Assembly: GCF_900618535.1 (NCBI RefSeq)
Contig: NZ_UYJA01000001.1
Location: forward strand, 310,001 to 374,000
Source of the DNA: Pseudomonas bubulae
GTDB lineage: Bacteria > Pseudomonadota > Gammaproteobacteria > Pseudomonadales > Pseudomonadaceae
Length of the DNA stretch: 64,000 bases
Direction of reading: 5' to 3'
Shown: piece after piece, positions 19,785 to 29,073 of the stretch
How positions within the stretch are numbered: position 1 is the first letter of the stretch
Layout of the letters: the number at the start of each line of letters is the position of its first letter
Made by a program: the position numbers and the translations under genes
Notes under the pieces: model-generated
Told to the model about the DNA's origin: nothing
The model's database searches: none
What the model saw: only the letters and a program-made list of their open reading frames with translations

Positions 19785-20219
19785 ATGAGCATTGATTGGA
19801 TCAACTTCACGCCTTGGACTTCATTAGCTGGAGGCGCCTTGATAGGGCTGGCTGCTAGCTTGTTTGTTCTCGCGAATGGACGCATCGCCGGCATCAGTGG
19901 ACTGCTTGGAAGCGTGCTGCGATTCGATAGTGAGGGTTGGAGTGAGAAGGTGTTATTTCTTCTTTGTCTACTGATTTCTCCGTTGTTGTGGGGAGCGTTT
20001 ACCGTAATGCCAGAGATCGAGATTAAGGCAGGGTGGCCGACGCTGATCATTGCGGGCTTGCTTGTCGGAGTGGGTACTCGTTACGGATCTGGTTGTACAA
20101 GCGGCCATGGCGTTTGCGGGATCTCTCGACTCTCAGCACGATCCATCACGGCAACGATGTGCTTTATGTTTGCTGGCTTTGCAACGGTGTACGTCACCCG
20201 TCATGTGGTGGGAGCATGA
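19785..20219 (+). CDS. YeeE/YedE family sulfur transporter, N-terminal-half protein
   Basis: A 144-residue membrane protein with four or five hydrophobic helices. The motif VGVGTRYGSGCTSGHGVCG followed by SRLSARS is the YeeE/YedE (DUF395) signature, with the cysteine shown in TsuA-like proteins to handle thiosulfate. It forms one half of a split transporter; the second half overlaps it by four bases (ATGA). The pair likely imports thiosulfate or a related reduced sulfur species. AGGAG lies 10 bases before ATG 19785. Confidence 0.87.
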   Translation: MSIDWINFTPWTSLAGGALIGLAASLFVLANGRIAGISGLLGSVLRFDSEGWSEKVLFLLCLLISPLLWGAFTVMPEIEIKAGWPTLIIAGLLVGVGTRYGSGCTSGHGVCGISRLSARSITATMCFMFAGFATVYVTRHVVGA

Positions 20220-20644
20220 AAATGATCAAGTTGACCGCCTTTTTTGCAGGACTGATCTTCGGCCTTGGTCTTCTCCTGGCAGGCATGGCGAATCCCGCCA
20301 AAGTATTAGCTTTTCTTGATTTGGCCGGGGCCTGGGATCCATCACTCGCACTGGTGATGGGTGGGGCCATCGCGGTGGCGATTATTCCCTTGAATTGGGC
20401 GCGCAAAAACAAACAATCCTTGTTGGGTGCCCCGATGCAGTTTCAAATGAAAAGGGAGTTGGATTCCCGCTTGATTGGCGGCAGCCTGTTGTTCGGTATA
20501 GGTTGGGGTCTTGCGGGGATATGCCCTGGGCCAGCGTTAACAATTCTGCTTACAGGGCACGGCCAAATCATCATATTCGTATTGGCCATGTTGGCCGGAA
20601 TGTACTTGTTTAACCTATTAGAACGTAGCGCACGACCCGATTAG
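20216..20644 (+). CDS. YeeE/YedE family sulfur transporter, C-terminal-half protein
   Basis: A 142-residue membrane protein starting MKMIKLTAFFAGLIFGLGL with GMANPAKVLAFLD, then a mid-protein RLIGGSLLFGIGWGLAGICPGPAL, the second DUF395 signature with its cysteine. ATG 20216 overlaps the stop of the first half (ATGA), giving coupled translation. The longer frame (from 20033) is an artefact of the overlap. Together the two genes make a two-component DUF395 permease, as in many proteobacteria. Confidence 0.87.
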   Translation: MKMIKLTAFFAGLIFGLGLLLAGMANPAKVLAFLDLAGAWDPSLALVMGGAIAVAIIPLNWARKNKQSLLGAPMQFQMKRELDSRLIGGSLLFGIGWGLAGICPGPALTILLTGHGQIIIFVLAMLAGMYLFNLLERSARPD

Positions 20645-21422
20645 GCTGAAACCGTGGAGACGAGTACAGCACAGTCAGACTCTCAAACCTGCTGACCAGA
20701 TCGATAACACGTATTTCCGGCCAATGAATATTTGATGTCCGGGCTGAACGATTCACAAGTCTTCATTTTCGCTGAGCGATTCTTGCTGGCCTGGAACCGA
20801 ATAAAACTTTCGCTGATGGCGTTTAGATTTTGATTGAACGATCCGGACTATGCTGCAAATTCCAATACCCAACTCGACCCTCGCGCAGAATCTGACAGCC
20901 AAAGCTGACCGATTGAAAAACCAAACAAGCACGCCTTCGTGACCGCTTTGCTGCTGATCTGCGGCTGTCAGCCCCACTCGATGTCACCGCCACAACTGCG
21001 GCGTGGTTTATTACGCCCATAGAGCCCAACTTGACCGAGCTCATGCTAGACGAATCGTCGGCGACCATGGGCTGATCGCCCTGAAAACCTACCCAGGAAG
21101 TATCGGCAAGTAAAAAAAGGAGTGATCGAATCAACATGTTTTGGAGGTGCTGTCTTTAGATTTTGAACCAGTTAGTTGATCAAACCAAACAAAGCGCTAT
21201 AAGGAGCTTGCCCCTTTAGTCTCAGTCTGTAGTTCGGGTTTTTGTACTATGATTACTCTAGGCGAAAGGGTGGAGGTTGCGGTAAGTCTATTGTGCTGCT
21301 CTGTTTTTAAGGTCTAGTCAGCTACTTTGATTAGCTGATGTTCAGGTGTCTAAGTATGTTGAATTATGTCACTAATCTGAATAGTTATCTTAATGGCTAT
21401 TGGTCAGTAATGGAGGTTCAGA
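20645..21422. other. Intergenic region with a second spanin-like scrap
   Basis: At about 20880-21100 the forward strand reads TAKADRLKNQT and then, in another frame, ALLLICGCQP, an Rz1-like lipobox. The DNA parallels the lysis remnant at 14540-14795. No intact gene. The last 100 bp before the cyclase gene are AT-rich, as a promoter would be. Confidence 0.4.
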
Positions 21423-22955
21423 TTGTACCAGCATCGTGCTACCAAAACGAAAGCGGGCTTAGCAGCCATCGCGTTTCTATTGATCACGCTCGTGCCTATG
21501 TGGGGCACGCTCCATGCTTGGCTTGATCAAGAGAACGTTTTGGTAGAAAAAGCTGCGGGTAGTGATGCTATGAATCTTGCCGTTGCATTCGATGTGCACG
21601 TTCAAAGCGTGGTTCGTTTTGTAGATACTTTAACTCAAGATTTGCGTGAGCATGCTGTTAAAGATCGAAATGATTTTGGGCGCATAGTTAAAGAGGAGCT
21701 TGTACTTTATGGGAATATGGTTGCTCAAGTTGCGCTGATTTCTCCGGAGGGGATGCTAGTTTATTCGTCGCTAGCCCCAGCCTTTGGCGCGGTAGATCTG
21801 AGTGGTCGCGATCATTTTCGCGCCCATCGTGATAATCCTTCAAAAGATAAGTTATTTATTAGTAAGCCCGTGTTTGGTAGGGTTTCTGGTATTTGGTCTA
21901 TACAGTTCACTCGGCCAGTAATTGAAGGTGATAAGTTCTTAGGGGTCGTGGTAGTGTCAATCCCTATGTCTTTCTTTTCGGATTTTTATAAAAAAATTAA
22001 TGTTGGGGCTAATGGTTTGATTGCTCTTGTAGGTATGGATCGTGTTCCTCGTGCAGTGGCATCAAAGGATAGTGGCGCTATTAATTTTGGCGAGTTATTG
22101 CTTTTGAAAAGTGCGCCATATTTTGTTAAGGAAGCGTTGCCTGAAGGGCTGTATAGAGGAGTTAGTGCATTCGATGGGTCTGAGAGCTTGACCGCATACC
22201 GTCGTTTAGAAGACGCCGGCTTGGTTGTTCTTGTTCAGCTTTCACCTGAAGATTATTTGATGTCATCTGGTAAGCGTCATAGAGTGCTAATTTTTTGTGC
22301 AAGTGCTGTCACGATATTGCTACTGTCTTTTGCTTTGTTGATATATGCCACCGTGTGGCAGCATTTGAAGGATGCAAAAGCCCTCAAGCAGGCTCACAAA
22401 ACTCTTCGGGAACTTGTAAATGTTGATATTTTAACTGGCGCACTGAGCAGGAGCCATTTTTTAGAAGTCCTTGAGAAGGAGTTCAGGGATTCAGAATCCT
22501 GCGGTACGAAGTTAAGCTTGATATTGATTGATATTGATTATTTCAAGCAAGTAAATGATACGTATGGGCATCCGATTGGAGATATTGTTCTGAAACAGGT
22601 CGTTGCTGTGTGTTGCGCCGAACTTCGAGCACATGATAGTTTTGGTCGGCTAGGGGGGGAGGAGTTTGGTGTGATCCTCCCATGTACGGATGGGGCAAGC
22701 GCCCTCGGTATTGCAGAGAAGTTACGGCTGGCGATTGAAAGCTCAAAGATTTCAACAAGTAAAGGTCTAGTTCGGGTGACTGTTAGCATGGGTGTAGCAT
22801 TCGCGCTGCCCTCGGGAGATACCCCGAGTAAGTTAGTTGTTAGAGCGGATAATGCGCTTTACTGTGCAAAACAAGCTGGTCGTAATAGGGTCTGTTCTGC
22901 TCGTGGTAATGATGACGCTTCGCAAGTTACGACAATGTCGACAAATGACTCTTAG
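21423..22955 (+). CDS. Membrane diguanylate cyclase with Cache-type sensor and GGDEF domain
   Basis: A 510-residue inner-membrane protein: helix at residues 9-30, periplasmic dCache-like sensor (about 35-285, with LIALVGMDRVPR), second helix (about 290-315), then a GGDEF domain. The active-site loop is GGEEF (411-415) and an inhibitory RxxD site (RAHD, 402-405) sits five residues before it, so it should make c-di-GMP with product inhibition. The start is TTG, backed by GGAGG six bases upstream. No EAL domain. The signal it senses is unknown. Confidence 0.9.
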   Translation: MYQHRATKTKAGLAAIAFLLITLVPMWGTLHAWLDQENVLVEKAAGSDAMNLAVAFDVHVQSVVRFVDTLTQDLREHAVKDRNDFGRIVKEELVLYGNMVAQVALISPEGMLVYSSLAPAFGAVDLSGRDHFRAHRDNPSKDKLFISKPVFGRVSGIWSIQFTRPVIEGDKFLGVVVVSIPMSFFSDFYKKINVGANGLIALVGMDRVPRAVASKDSGAINFGELLLLKSAPYFVKEALPEGLYRGVSAFDGSESLTAYRRLEDAGLVVLVQLSPEDYLMSSGKRHRVLIFCASAVTILLLSFALLIYATVWQHLKDAKALKQAHKTLRELVNVDILTGALSRSHFLEVLEKEFRDSESCGTKLSLILIDIDYFKQVNDTYGHPIGDIVLKQVVAVCCAELRAHDSFGRLGGEEFGVILPCTDGASALGIAEKLRLAIESSKISTSKGLVRVTVSMGVAFALPSGDTPSKLVVRADNALYCAKQAGRNRVCSARGNDDASQVTTMSTNDS

Positions 22956-23243
22956 TGTTTGGCGGCAAGTTTAAGCGGGTTGAATAAAGTAAGCGTGGCT
23001 TTTATTTTTCAAGGTAAGTCACAGCCTGCGCGAAGCGGCTATTTATTGGAGCTGTTTTACACCCTGGTCGTGTTGACGCGATGGAGGACTCATAGAGTTT
23101 GGTGGCAGCTTGTTCGTTGTTGCCAATGGGTCGCATTCCGAGCGCAGACGGATTACTAGGTGCAAAATACCCTATGGAAATACTCATTAAGCTTTTCATA
23201 TTAGCTGCCGATACCCTTGACACAGGGCAAGGGATCTATCTAA

Positions 23244-24809
23244 ATGAGAAACAATCAACCGGTCACGCAGCGCGAGATTGCCTTGGGAGCGCAACAAAAA
23301 CTTATTTCTACAACTGATGCACGAGGTGTCATTACGTATTGCAATGATGCTTTTGTCGAGATCAGCGGTTTCAATAAGTCAGATCTAATAGGCGCGCCCC
23401 AAAATATCGTCCGACATCCCGATGTCCCCTCTGCCATATTTGCTCATATGTGGGGCGCTCTCAAACAGGGCCAGCCTTGGATGGGTATCGTAAAGAACCG
23501 AACTAGCAGTGGCGACCATTACTGGGTGAATGCTTATGTCACTCCGATTTTCGAGGGCAGCCAGGTAATTGGTTATGAATCGGTCAGAATTAAGCCTACG
23601 ACCGATCAAATTCGACGCGCAGAGAACCTTTACAATCGCCTAAACCTAGGCAAGTCGGCTATTCCCTGCAGTGACAAATGGCAACCTGTCCTCATGGACT
23701 GGCTACCACTTTTGGCTATGGGGCTAGTGGGCTCCTTAGGGGGAGTATTTTTCAGTGCTTCTCTGGCATTAACCTTGGCGGTATTAATATCTGCTCTCTT
23801 CGGGCTGATTGTTTCGCGTCAGAAAAATCAAGGGGCGCTGCATCTGTTGAAAATGGCTGACCCCACAACCTCGGATCAGTTAATTGCACAGATGTATAGC
23901 GATGAGCGCGGCCCACAGGCGCGGCTTGAAACCGCATTTGTGAGCCAGACATCGAGGCTCAAGACTTGCCTTACTCGTTTGCAAGACACCGCAGAGCAGC
24001 TCACTGGTCTGGCTGAAAGATCGGATAACCTTGCCTCAGATAGCTCGCGCGGACTTGAACGTCAGCGAGTCGAGACTGAGCAAGTGTCAGCTGCAGTTAG
24101 TCAGATGGCTGCGACCACGCAGGAGGTCGCAACCCACGTTCAGAGAACCGCTAGCGCTACTCAAGAAGCCAATGAGCTAACAGGACGGGGCCGTGATGTA
24201 GCTCGAGATACCCGAGAGGCCATCCAACGCCTCTCGATCGTTGTCGGAGAGACTGGCCAAGCGGTTGCACAGTTAGCTAAAGACAGCAATGAAATCGGAA
24301 CGGTTGTCGATGTCATTAAAGGTATTGCCGATCAAACCAACTTGCTTGCTTTGAATGCCGCGATCGAAGCTGCACGTGCTGGAGATATGGGCCGAGGCTT
24401 CGCTGTGGTTGCAGACGAGGTGCGTCAGTTGGCGCAACGCACCACTCAGTCAACTATTCAAATTCATAGCCTGATCTCCAAGCTGCAAACCTCGTCAATT
24501 TGTGCTGTTAAAACCATGGAGAATGGACATCGCCAAGCTGAAGAAGGAGTCGCCTGGGTACTAGAAGCTGACAAGGCATTGGTTGGAATTAGTGAAGCGG
24601 TAGCTCACATTACTGATATGACCACCCAGATCGCCGCAGCGACTGAAGAGCAAACTGCCGTTGCAGAGGAGATTAGTCGCAACATTACGACCATCGCAAA
24701 TCTTGCAGATCAAACATCTGAACAAGCAAGAAGCTCGGCAGAGCTCAGCAAAGAATTAACTCAAACAGCGACGACCCAGTACTCATTGGTCGAACGATTC
24801 AACCGGTAA
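23244..24809 (+). CDS. PAS-containing methyl-accepting chemotaxis protein (Aer-like)
   Basis: A 521-residue protein with a cytosolic N-terminal PAS domain ([18 protein letters not shown], then the [13 protein letters not shown] block seen in Aer receptors), two close membrane segments (about 150-195) and a long signalling domain with the hairpin tip [18 protein letters not shown]. It should detect redox or energy state and talk to CheA/CheW. The tip and both methylation-helix regions look intact. GGGAT about 10 bases upstream supports ATG 23244. A hairpin follows the gene. Confidence 0.92.
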   Translation: MRNNQPVTQREIALGAQQKLISTTDARGVITYCNDAFVEISGFNKSDLIGAPQNIVRHPDVPSAIFAHMWGALKQGQPWMGIVKNRTSSGDHYWVNAYVTPIFEGSQVIGYESVRIKPTTDQIRRAENLYNRLNLGKSAIPCSDKWQPVLMDWLPLLAMGLVGSLGGVFFSASLALTLAVLISALFGLIVSRQKNQGALHLLKMADPTTSDQLIAQMYSDERGPQARLETAFVSQTSRLKTCLTRLQDTAEQLTGLAERSDNLASDSSRGLERQRVETEQVSAAVSQMAATTQEVATHVQRTASATQEANELTGRGRDVARDTREAIQRLSIVVGETGQAVAQLAKDSNEIGTVVDVIKGIADQTNLLALNAAIEAARAGDMGRGFAVVADEVRQLAQRTTQSTIQIHSLISKLQTSSICAVKTMENGHRQAEEGVAWVLEADKALVGISEAVAHITDMTTQIAAATEEQTAVAEEISRNITTIANLADQTSEQARSSAELSKELTQTATTQYSLVERFNR

Positions 24810-24830
24810 CAAACGAACCTTCTCTACAAA

Positions 24831-24849
24831 AGCCCGCTCTGTGCGGGCT
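24831..24849 (+). terminator. Hairpin after the chemoreceptor gene
   Basis: AGCCCGC, loop TCTGT, GCGGGCT, 22 bp past the stop. Compact GC stem, but followed only by CTCAATT, so termination strength is uncertain. Confidence 0.6.
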
Positions 24850-25149
24850 CTCAATTGCGCTCTTAACCTGGCTCTGATCTCAAGGTTTTGCGAGAGCAAA
24901 TCCAAGGTTTAGAGGGGCTTGTTGATAGCGGTGCCAATCAGCTAACCCTCTCCCATGCTGAGCGCAAAGTGTCCCGGTTTCTGTCAGAAGCCTTCGCCCA
25001 GTTACCGATGTGACTCGTGCTTACACGTGGTAAATACCGCGAGCTGACTGGCAGGTTACAGCGCAAGGAAGCATGCAAGTGACCGATAACTGTCTTTGGC
25101 CAGCGACAGCTCTGGGTCGAGGCTGACTGCCGGTGGGCAACCGCTATAC
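24850..25149. other. Short decayed stretch before the IS
   Basis: A forward frame reads [19 protein letters not shown] and then [15 protein letters not shown] without a start; it may be the tail of a lost gene. Family not recognised. Confidence 0.3.
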
Positions 25150-25167
25150 TGAATCGCCCCGGATTCT

Positions 25168-26049
25168 CTAGACACCTTGCAAGCTCATTGCGTAACGCTT
25201 TTCAAACTCTACCGGTGACAGCTGATTGTTGAAATCATGGCGGCGTTTTACGTTGTAGAACATCTCGATGTAATCGAACACATCACTACGAGCATCTTCC
25301 CGCACGGTATATATTTTTCGTTTGACCCGCTCCCGTTTCAGAAGTTGGAAAAAGCTCTCGGCCACGGCGTTATCATGGCAGTTGCCTCGGCGACTCATAC
25401 TGGCAACCAGATTGTTCGCTTTCAAAAAGCTGCGCCAATCGGAGCTGCTGTACTGGCTGCCTTGGTCGGAATGAACCATCACCTCTTGCTTCGGTTTACG
25501 CCTCCAAACCGCCATCAATAACGCATCAATGGCCAAATCACTGGTCATTTGCGACTTCATTGACCAGCCAACGACCTGACGAGAAAACAGATCTAGCACC
25601 ACCGCCAAATACAACCAGCCTTCATACGTACGAATGTAGGTGATGTCGGTGACCCAAACCTTGTTGGGTTCCACGACATCGAACTGGCGCTTCAGCAAAT
25701 TGGGTGAGGCGACCGCTGGCTTACCGCCGTACTTTCCGGGGCGGCGTCTATAACCTGTCTGAGAACGGAGACCTTCAATACGCATCAGCCTCGCCACACG
25801 ATGACGACCACAATCCTCACCGTCCTCGCGCAGATCGTCATGGATTTTACGATAGCCATAAACGCCTCCGCTCTCCAACCATGAATGCTTGATCAAACCC
25901 TGCAGTCGCTGGTCGTCTTTAGCGCGTGCAGATTGCGGCTCAGACAACCAGGCGTAATAACCGCTGGGATGGACTTTCAGCGTCAGGCATAGCCGTCGAA
26001 TGGAATAGTCGCCGACTCGCTGCTTGATAAAGGCGTACTTCAACCGCAC
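25168..26049 (-). CDS. IS3-family transposase OrfB
   Basis: A 293-residue rve-type transposase with an N-terminal HTH_21 region (GVYGYRKIHDDLRE) and a complete D,D,E core: [26 protein letters not shown], and NCHDNAVAESFFQLLK. The C-terminal FYNVKRRHDFNNQLSPVEFE is normal. It depends on OrfA or an OrfA-OrfB fusion for end binding; because orfA here is damaged, the element may be unable to move by itself. Confidence 0.85.
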   Translation of the reverse strand: MRLKYAFIKQRVGDYSIRRLCLTLKVHPSGYYAWLSEPQSARAKDDQRLQGLIKHSWLESGGVYGYRKIHDDLREDGEDCGRHRVARLMRIEGLRSQTGYRRRPGKYGGKPAVASPNLLKRQFDVVEPNKVWVTDITYIRTYEGWLYLAVVLDLFSRQVVGWSMKSQMTSDLAIDALLMAVWRRKPKQEVMVHSDQGSQYSSSDWRSFLKANNLVASMSRRGNCHDNAVAESFFQLLKRERVKRKIYTVREDARSDVFDYIEMFYNVKRRHDFNNQLSPVEFEKRYAMSLQGV

Positions 26050-26317
26050 TCCTTGGCAAAGTACGCGGCGGCCTTTTAGAATATGTCTCGCTCTTCAGTG
26101 ACGCGCTTGAGTTCCGCTCGCAGACGACTCAGTTCAGCGTGCTGATCGTCTCCTGCTGCCGTTCGTCTTGAGGTTTGCTGTAGCGCTTTATGCTGACATA
26201 GAGGCTATGCGTCGACACGCCGAGACGCGCCGCTACATCAGCGACAGGCAGCTTCTTTTCGGTCACTTGATTGACTGCTTGGATTTTGAATTCCTCGGGG
26301 TAACGCGGGTTGCTCAT
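26050..26317 (-). pseudogene. IS3-family OrfA, frameshifted
   Basis: The first 53 codons are normal (MSNPRYPEEFKIQAVNQVTE, HTH with ARLGVSTHSLY). After KPQDERQQE the frame ends early, while the expected continuation (DDQHAELSRLRAELKRVTEE) is found one frame over, and even there a TAA replaces the usual poly-A run before KAAAYFA. So there are two lesions, one of them at the site where programmed frameshifting normally occurs. Confidence 0.7.
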
Positions 26318-26490
26318 GGCACCTCCTAATTGGCCTCAGTTTAAGGCAAAGAGGTGTCCACGAAACCCGGGGCGATTCAGTCGCAGTGGATTAAGGAGCG
26401 TCGATACGCGAGGCCGCATGCAATTCTGGAAGGTTTTTAAACTGCGCAGGGCTTGGGATAAAGTTCGTTGGCGTTAAGCAGACCTGGGAG

Positions 26491-26535
26491 TAGGGGCGAT
26501 GGCGTCCAAAAACTCAGGCTACCATCGCCCTTACA
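26491..26535 (-). terminator. Stem-loop downstream of rmuC
   Basis: Arms GTAGGGGCGATGG and CCATCGCCCTTAC pair over 13 bp with one G-T wobble or mismatch, loop 19 bases. No T-run; a processing or weak termination hairpin. Confidence 0.45.
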
Positions 26536-26600
26536 ATCGTGACTGGATAGATGCTTGCCAAGCACTCGCAGCATTAGACTGATTCCCATTTCAAAGCTTT

Positions 26601-28400
26601 TTAAGACACGGCGATCAGTGGTGGGGCCGCTTCTTCTGCCACTGCTAACGCAACATCAGCATCGAGTTCCAGCTTTGCCCGCTCCAGCAGTTCAACTGGT
26701 AGCTCTTTCTGCACGGACACGCCCAACTCCTTGAATTCAGACGCTTGCTTTATCAAGTTCCCTCTTCCTGTGTAAAGCTGTCCCAACGCCTTTTCGTAAG
26801 TATCCTTAGCTTTATCAAGCTGGTTGCCTACAGCCAGCATGCTCGTCAGGAAACCATGAAGCTTCTCGTAGAAGCGCTGGGCTCTACTGGCTAGTTCTGC
26901 GGTGTGTTTGTTGCGATCTTCAAAACTCCACAGCTGCTTAACGATTTTCAGGCTGGTCAACAATGTAGTCGGAGTAGCTACCAGTACATTTCGCTCAATG
27001 GCCCGCTGGAAAAGCGATTCATCATGGCGTAGCGCTTCAACGTACGCGGACTCAATCGGGATAAACATGATCACCACCTCCGGCGAATTCAGTCCTGCGA
27101 GGCGGTAATAATTCCGGTCGGCTAGCTCATTGATGCGGTCACTCACGGCTGCGGTGTGGGCCGCCAAAGCTTGGGCCCTTATTAGGTCATCCTGGGCATT
27201 GATAAAATCGGTGTAAGCGACCAACGATGTCTTGGCATCGATGATCATGTGCTTGTTCTGTGGCAGATAAACGATGGCGTCCGGACGCTGACGGCCGTCT
27301 TCCGTGTTGAAGCTCACCTCGCGTTTGTAGTCAGTGCCTAAGCGCAAGCCGGAGTTGTCGAGAACGTTCTCCAACATCAACTCACCCCAGTTGCCTTGGA
27401 CTTTCTTCTGGCCACGCAGGGCCGTAGTTAGCTTTTCCGCCTGGTCGGTGATGTCTTTGTTCAGAATCTGGAGGTTCTTCAACTCGGTACGCAGTTCAAC
27501 CCTTTGTTCGGCGTCCTTGGTATGGATGTCCTCGATGCGCGAGCGAAAACCTTTCATCTCGGTCTGTAGTGGGGCAATTAGATTGTTTATGCTTTCTTGG
27601 TTGAGCTCCTTGAAAGCCTTCCCCTTGCGCTCCAGCACATCGTTGGCCAAGCGTTCGAACTCTTTGGTAAGGCTTTCCCGGTTTTCGTTCAACTGTTTGA
27701 ATTGCGCGTCGAAACTCAATTGTTTTTCCTGCAACGAAGTATTGAGTTGTACGTGAGCGTTTTCCAAAGCAGCGTAGTTTTCCTGCGCAATTTTGAGATC
27801 GGCTTTTGTGGTTTCCCACCACCCTTTATAGGTGCTCAGCTCATTTTGCTTCTCTAATAATTGGGTCTGAGCCTGCGCGTGCAATTCGCGCGTCTCTCCG
27901 AGCTGGGTTGCAGTCTGTTTGATCTGGGTTTCGAGCGTTGATAGCTGAGTTTCCAATTTCGCGCGCTGTTGATCGCGCTCAGCCAATCGTTCAGTGAATG
28001 TGGCGGCGTTACTGGTTATCTGCTCTTGTAGTTTTGCAGCGGTTTCCTGCGCCTTCGAGTTGCTCTCACGAGCTACCTGTTCTGATTGTCGGGCGCGTTT
28101 GAGTTCGGTTTTATGGTCAATGATTTCCGCATCGAGCTTGGCTAATTGGTCTTTGTTGTTGTCCCGATCCGTTTCCATACGTCCATAGGCGATATCTAGG
28201 GCGGCTTTTTGCTCCAACAGCTGAGCGAGCTTTGTCTCTTGAGTTGCTAACTCAGCTTTGGCCTGCTCTAAAGTGGAACGAGTGACCTCAACTTCCGTGA
28301 GCATCTTTTGCTGGTTGCGTTGAGCGCGCCAGCTGGCAAGTACCCATGCGACGATGAACGCAGCTAAGGGGAATGCGACCAACATCCATTTTTCTTCCAC
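26601..28400 (-). CDS. rmuC: DNA recombination protein RmuC
   Basis: A 599-residue protein with one N-terminal membrane helix (MLVAFPLAAFIVAWVLASW), a long coiled coil (residues about 30-290) and the RmuC nuclease-like domain: GNWGELMLENVLDNSGLR, RPDAIVYLP, HMIIDAKTSLVAY (a PD-(D/E)XK-like core with D-x13-D-A-K) and VVIMFIPIESAYVEAL. RmuC limits recombination at inverted repeats and has been linked to defence. Longer in-frame starts exist, but AGGAG seven bases before GTG 28400 decides. It faces away from the gene at 29074. Confidence 0.92.
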   Translation of the reverse strand: MEEKWMLVAFPLAAFIVAWVLASWRAQRNQQKMLTEVEVTRSTLEQAKAELATQETKLAQLLEQKAALDIAYGRMETDRDNNKDQLAKLDAEIIDHKTELKRARQSEQVARESNSKAQETAAKLQEQITSNAATFTERLAERDQQRAKLETQLSTLETQIKQTATQLGETRELHAQAQTQLLEKQNELSTYKGWWETTKADLKIAQENYAALENAHVQLNTSLQEKQLSFDAQFKQLNENRESLTKEFERLANDVLERKGKAFKELNQESINNLIAPLQTEMKGFRSRIEDIHTKDAEQRVELRTELKNLQILNKDITDQAEKLTTALRGQKKVQGNWGELMLENVLDNSGLRLGTDYKREVSFNTEDGRQRPDAIVYLPQNKHMIIDAKTSLVAYTDFINAQDDLIRAQALAAHTAAVSDRINELADRNYYRLAGLNSPEVVIMFIPIESAYVEALRHDESLFQRAIERNVLVATPTTLLTSLKIVKQLWSFEDRNKHTAELASRAQRFYEKLHGFLTSMLAVGNQLDKAKDTYEKALGQLYTGRGNLIKQASEFKELGVSVQKELPVELLERAKLELDADVALAVAEEAAPPLIAVS

Positions 28401-29073
28401 GTTGAATCTCCTGCGTCTAGATTGTTTCCAAAGCATTCGTTCCCGCCGACGTCGATAACGCTTCACTTTCGCTCACCCACATCTTGCGCCGTGCCCATTA
28501 CAAGGGACTGATGTCAAAACGCCCATGACAGCAGGCGTCGAGATAGAAAAGGCTAACAATCATGTGTGCAGTGCCGAGCATAGACCACGTTTCGTGATGA
28601 TAGCCAAACGCCCATAGACGCAATGCACGGTAGGCTGACCCGCTCGAAAACTGCGAAGTCAAAAAACTCGCTTTTTTTACTGTCGACATGCACAAGATTT
28701 GGCAGATGGTATTTGCTCAAGGTGCCACTAAAAATTGTCGTCCGCTCTGAAGGGGTTCGGCTGGAAAGACAACTTGGTTCGTAGCGCCACGGAATGAAAT
28801 ATCGTATGGGATTCAACGAGGATGCTCATGTCGGGCGATTGAGCTGGAGCCATGGTCGGGGTTGCAGATCAGAAAAATATATCGTGAAAATTGCCATGAG
28901 GGCTTTTCTCAAAACTTGCTCACTCACGCGAGCAGGGCGCGTGAAGTGGTATGTCAGACAATATGCGCGCTCAAGATTGCGGCAGATCGGCCGACAACAT
29001 GCTAAGAAATCCCCTTAGATCTTATTTTTTAAACTGCTTGCTCGGAGCGGGCGGCCGAATTGAAGGTGCACAT
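28401..29073. other. Divergent intergenic region
   Basis: About 670 bp between divergent genes, with no supported gene. The forward frame of the next protein is open back to an ATG at 28951, which has only a weak ribosome site. Promoters of both neighbours should lie here. Confidence 0.4.

Larger units (their letters stand above)
25150..26379 (-). mobile_element. IS3-family element, ends TGAATCGCCCCGG
   Basis: A 1230-bp element. Its ends are inverted repeats of about 27 bp: TGAATCGCCCCGG then TTCTCTAGACACC at the left, and the same with GTTTCGTGGACACC at the right. It carries orfA (damaged) and orfB (open) on the reverse strand. Flanking trinucleotides differ (TAC and GTC). Single ends or fragments of the same family occur at 19508, 33722-33819, 55009-55049, 56280-56320 and 61735, so this IS family has been active in the window many times. 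Confidence 0.85.

Noticed and set aside
20033..20215. N-terminal extension of the second YeeE protein
   Set aside because: It is the shifted frame of the first YeeE gene; the ATGA overlap gives the start at 20216.
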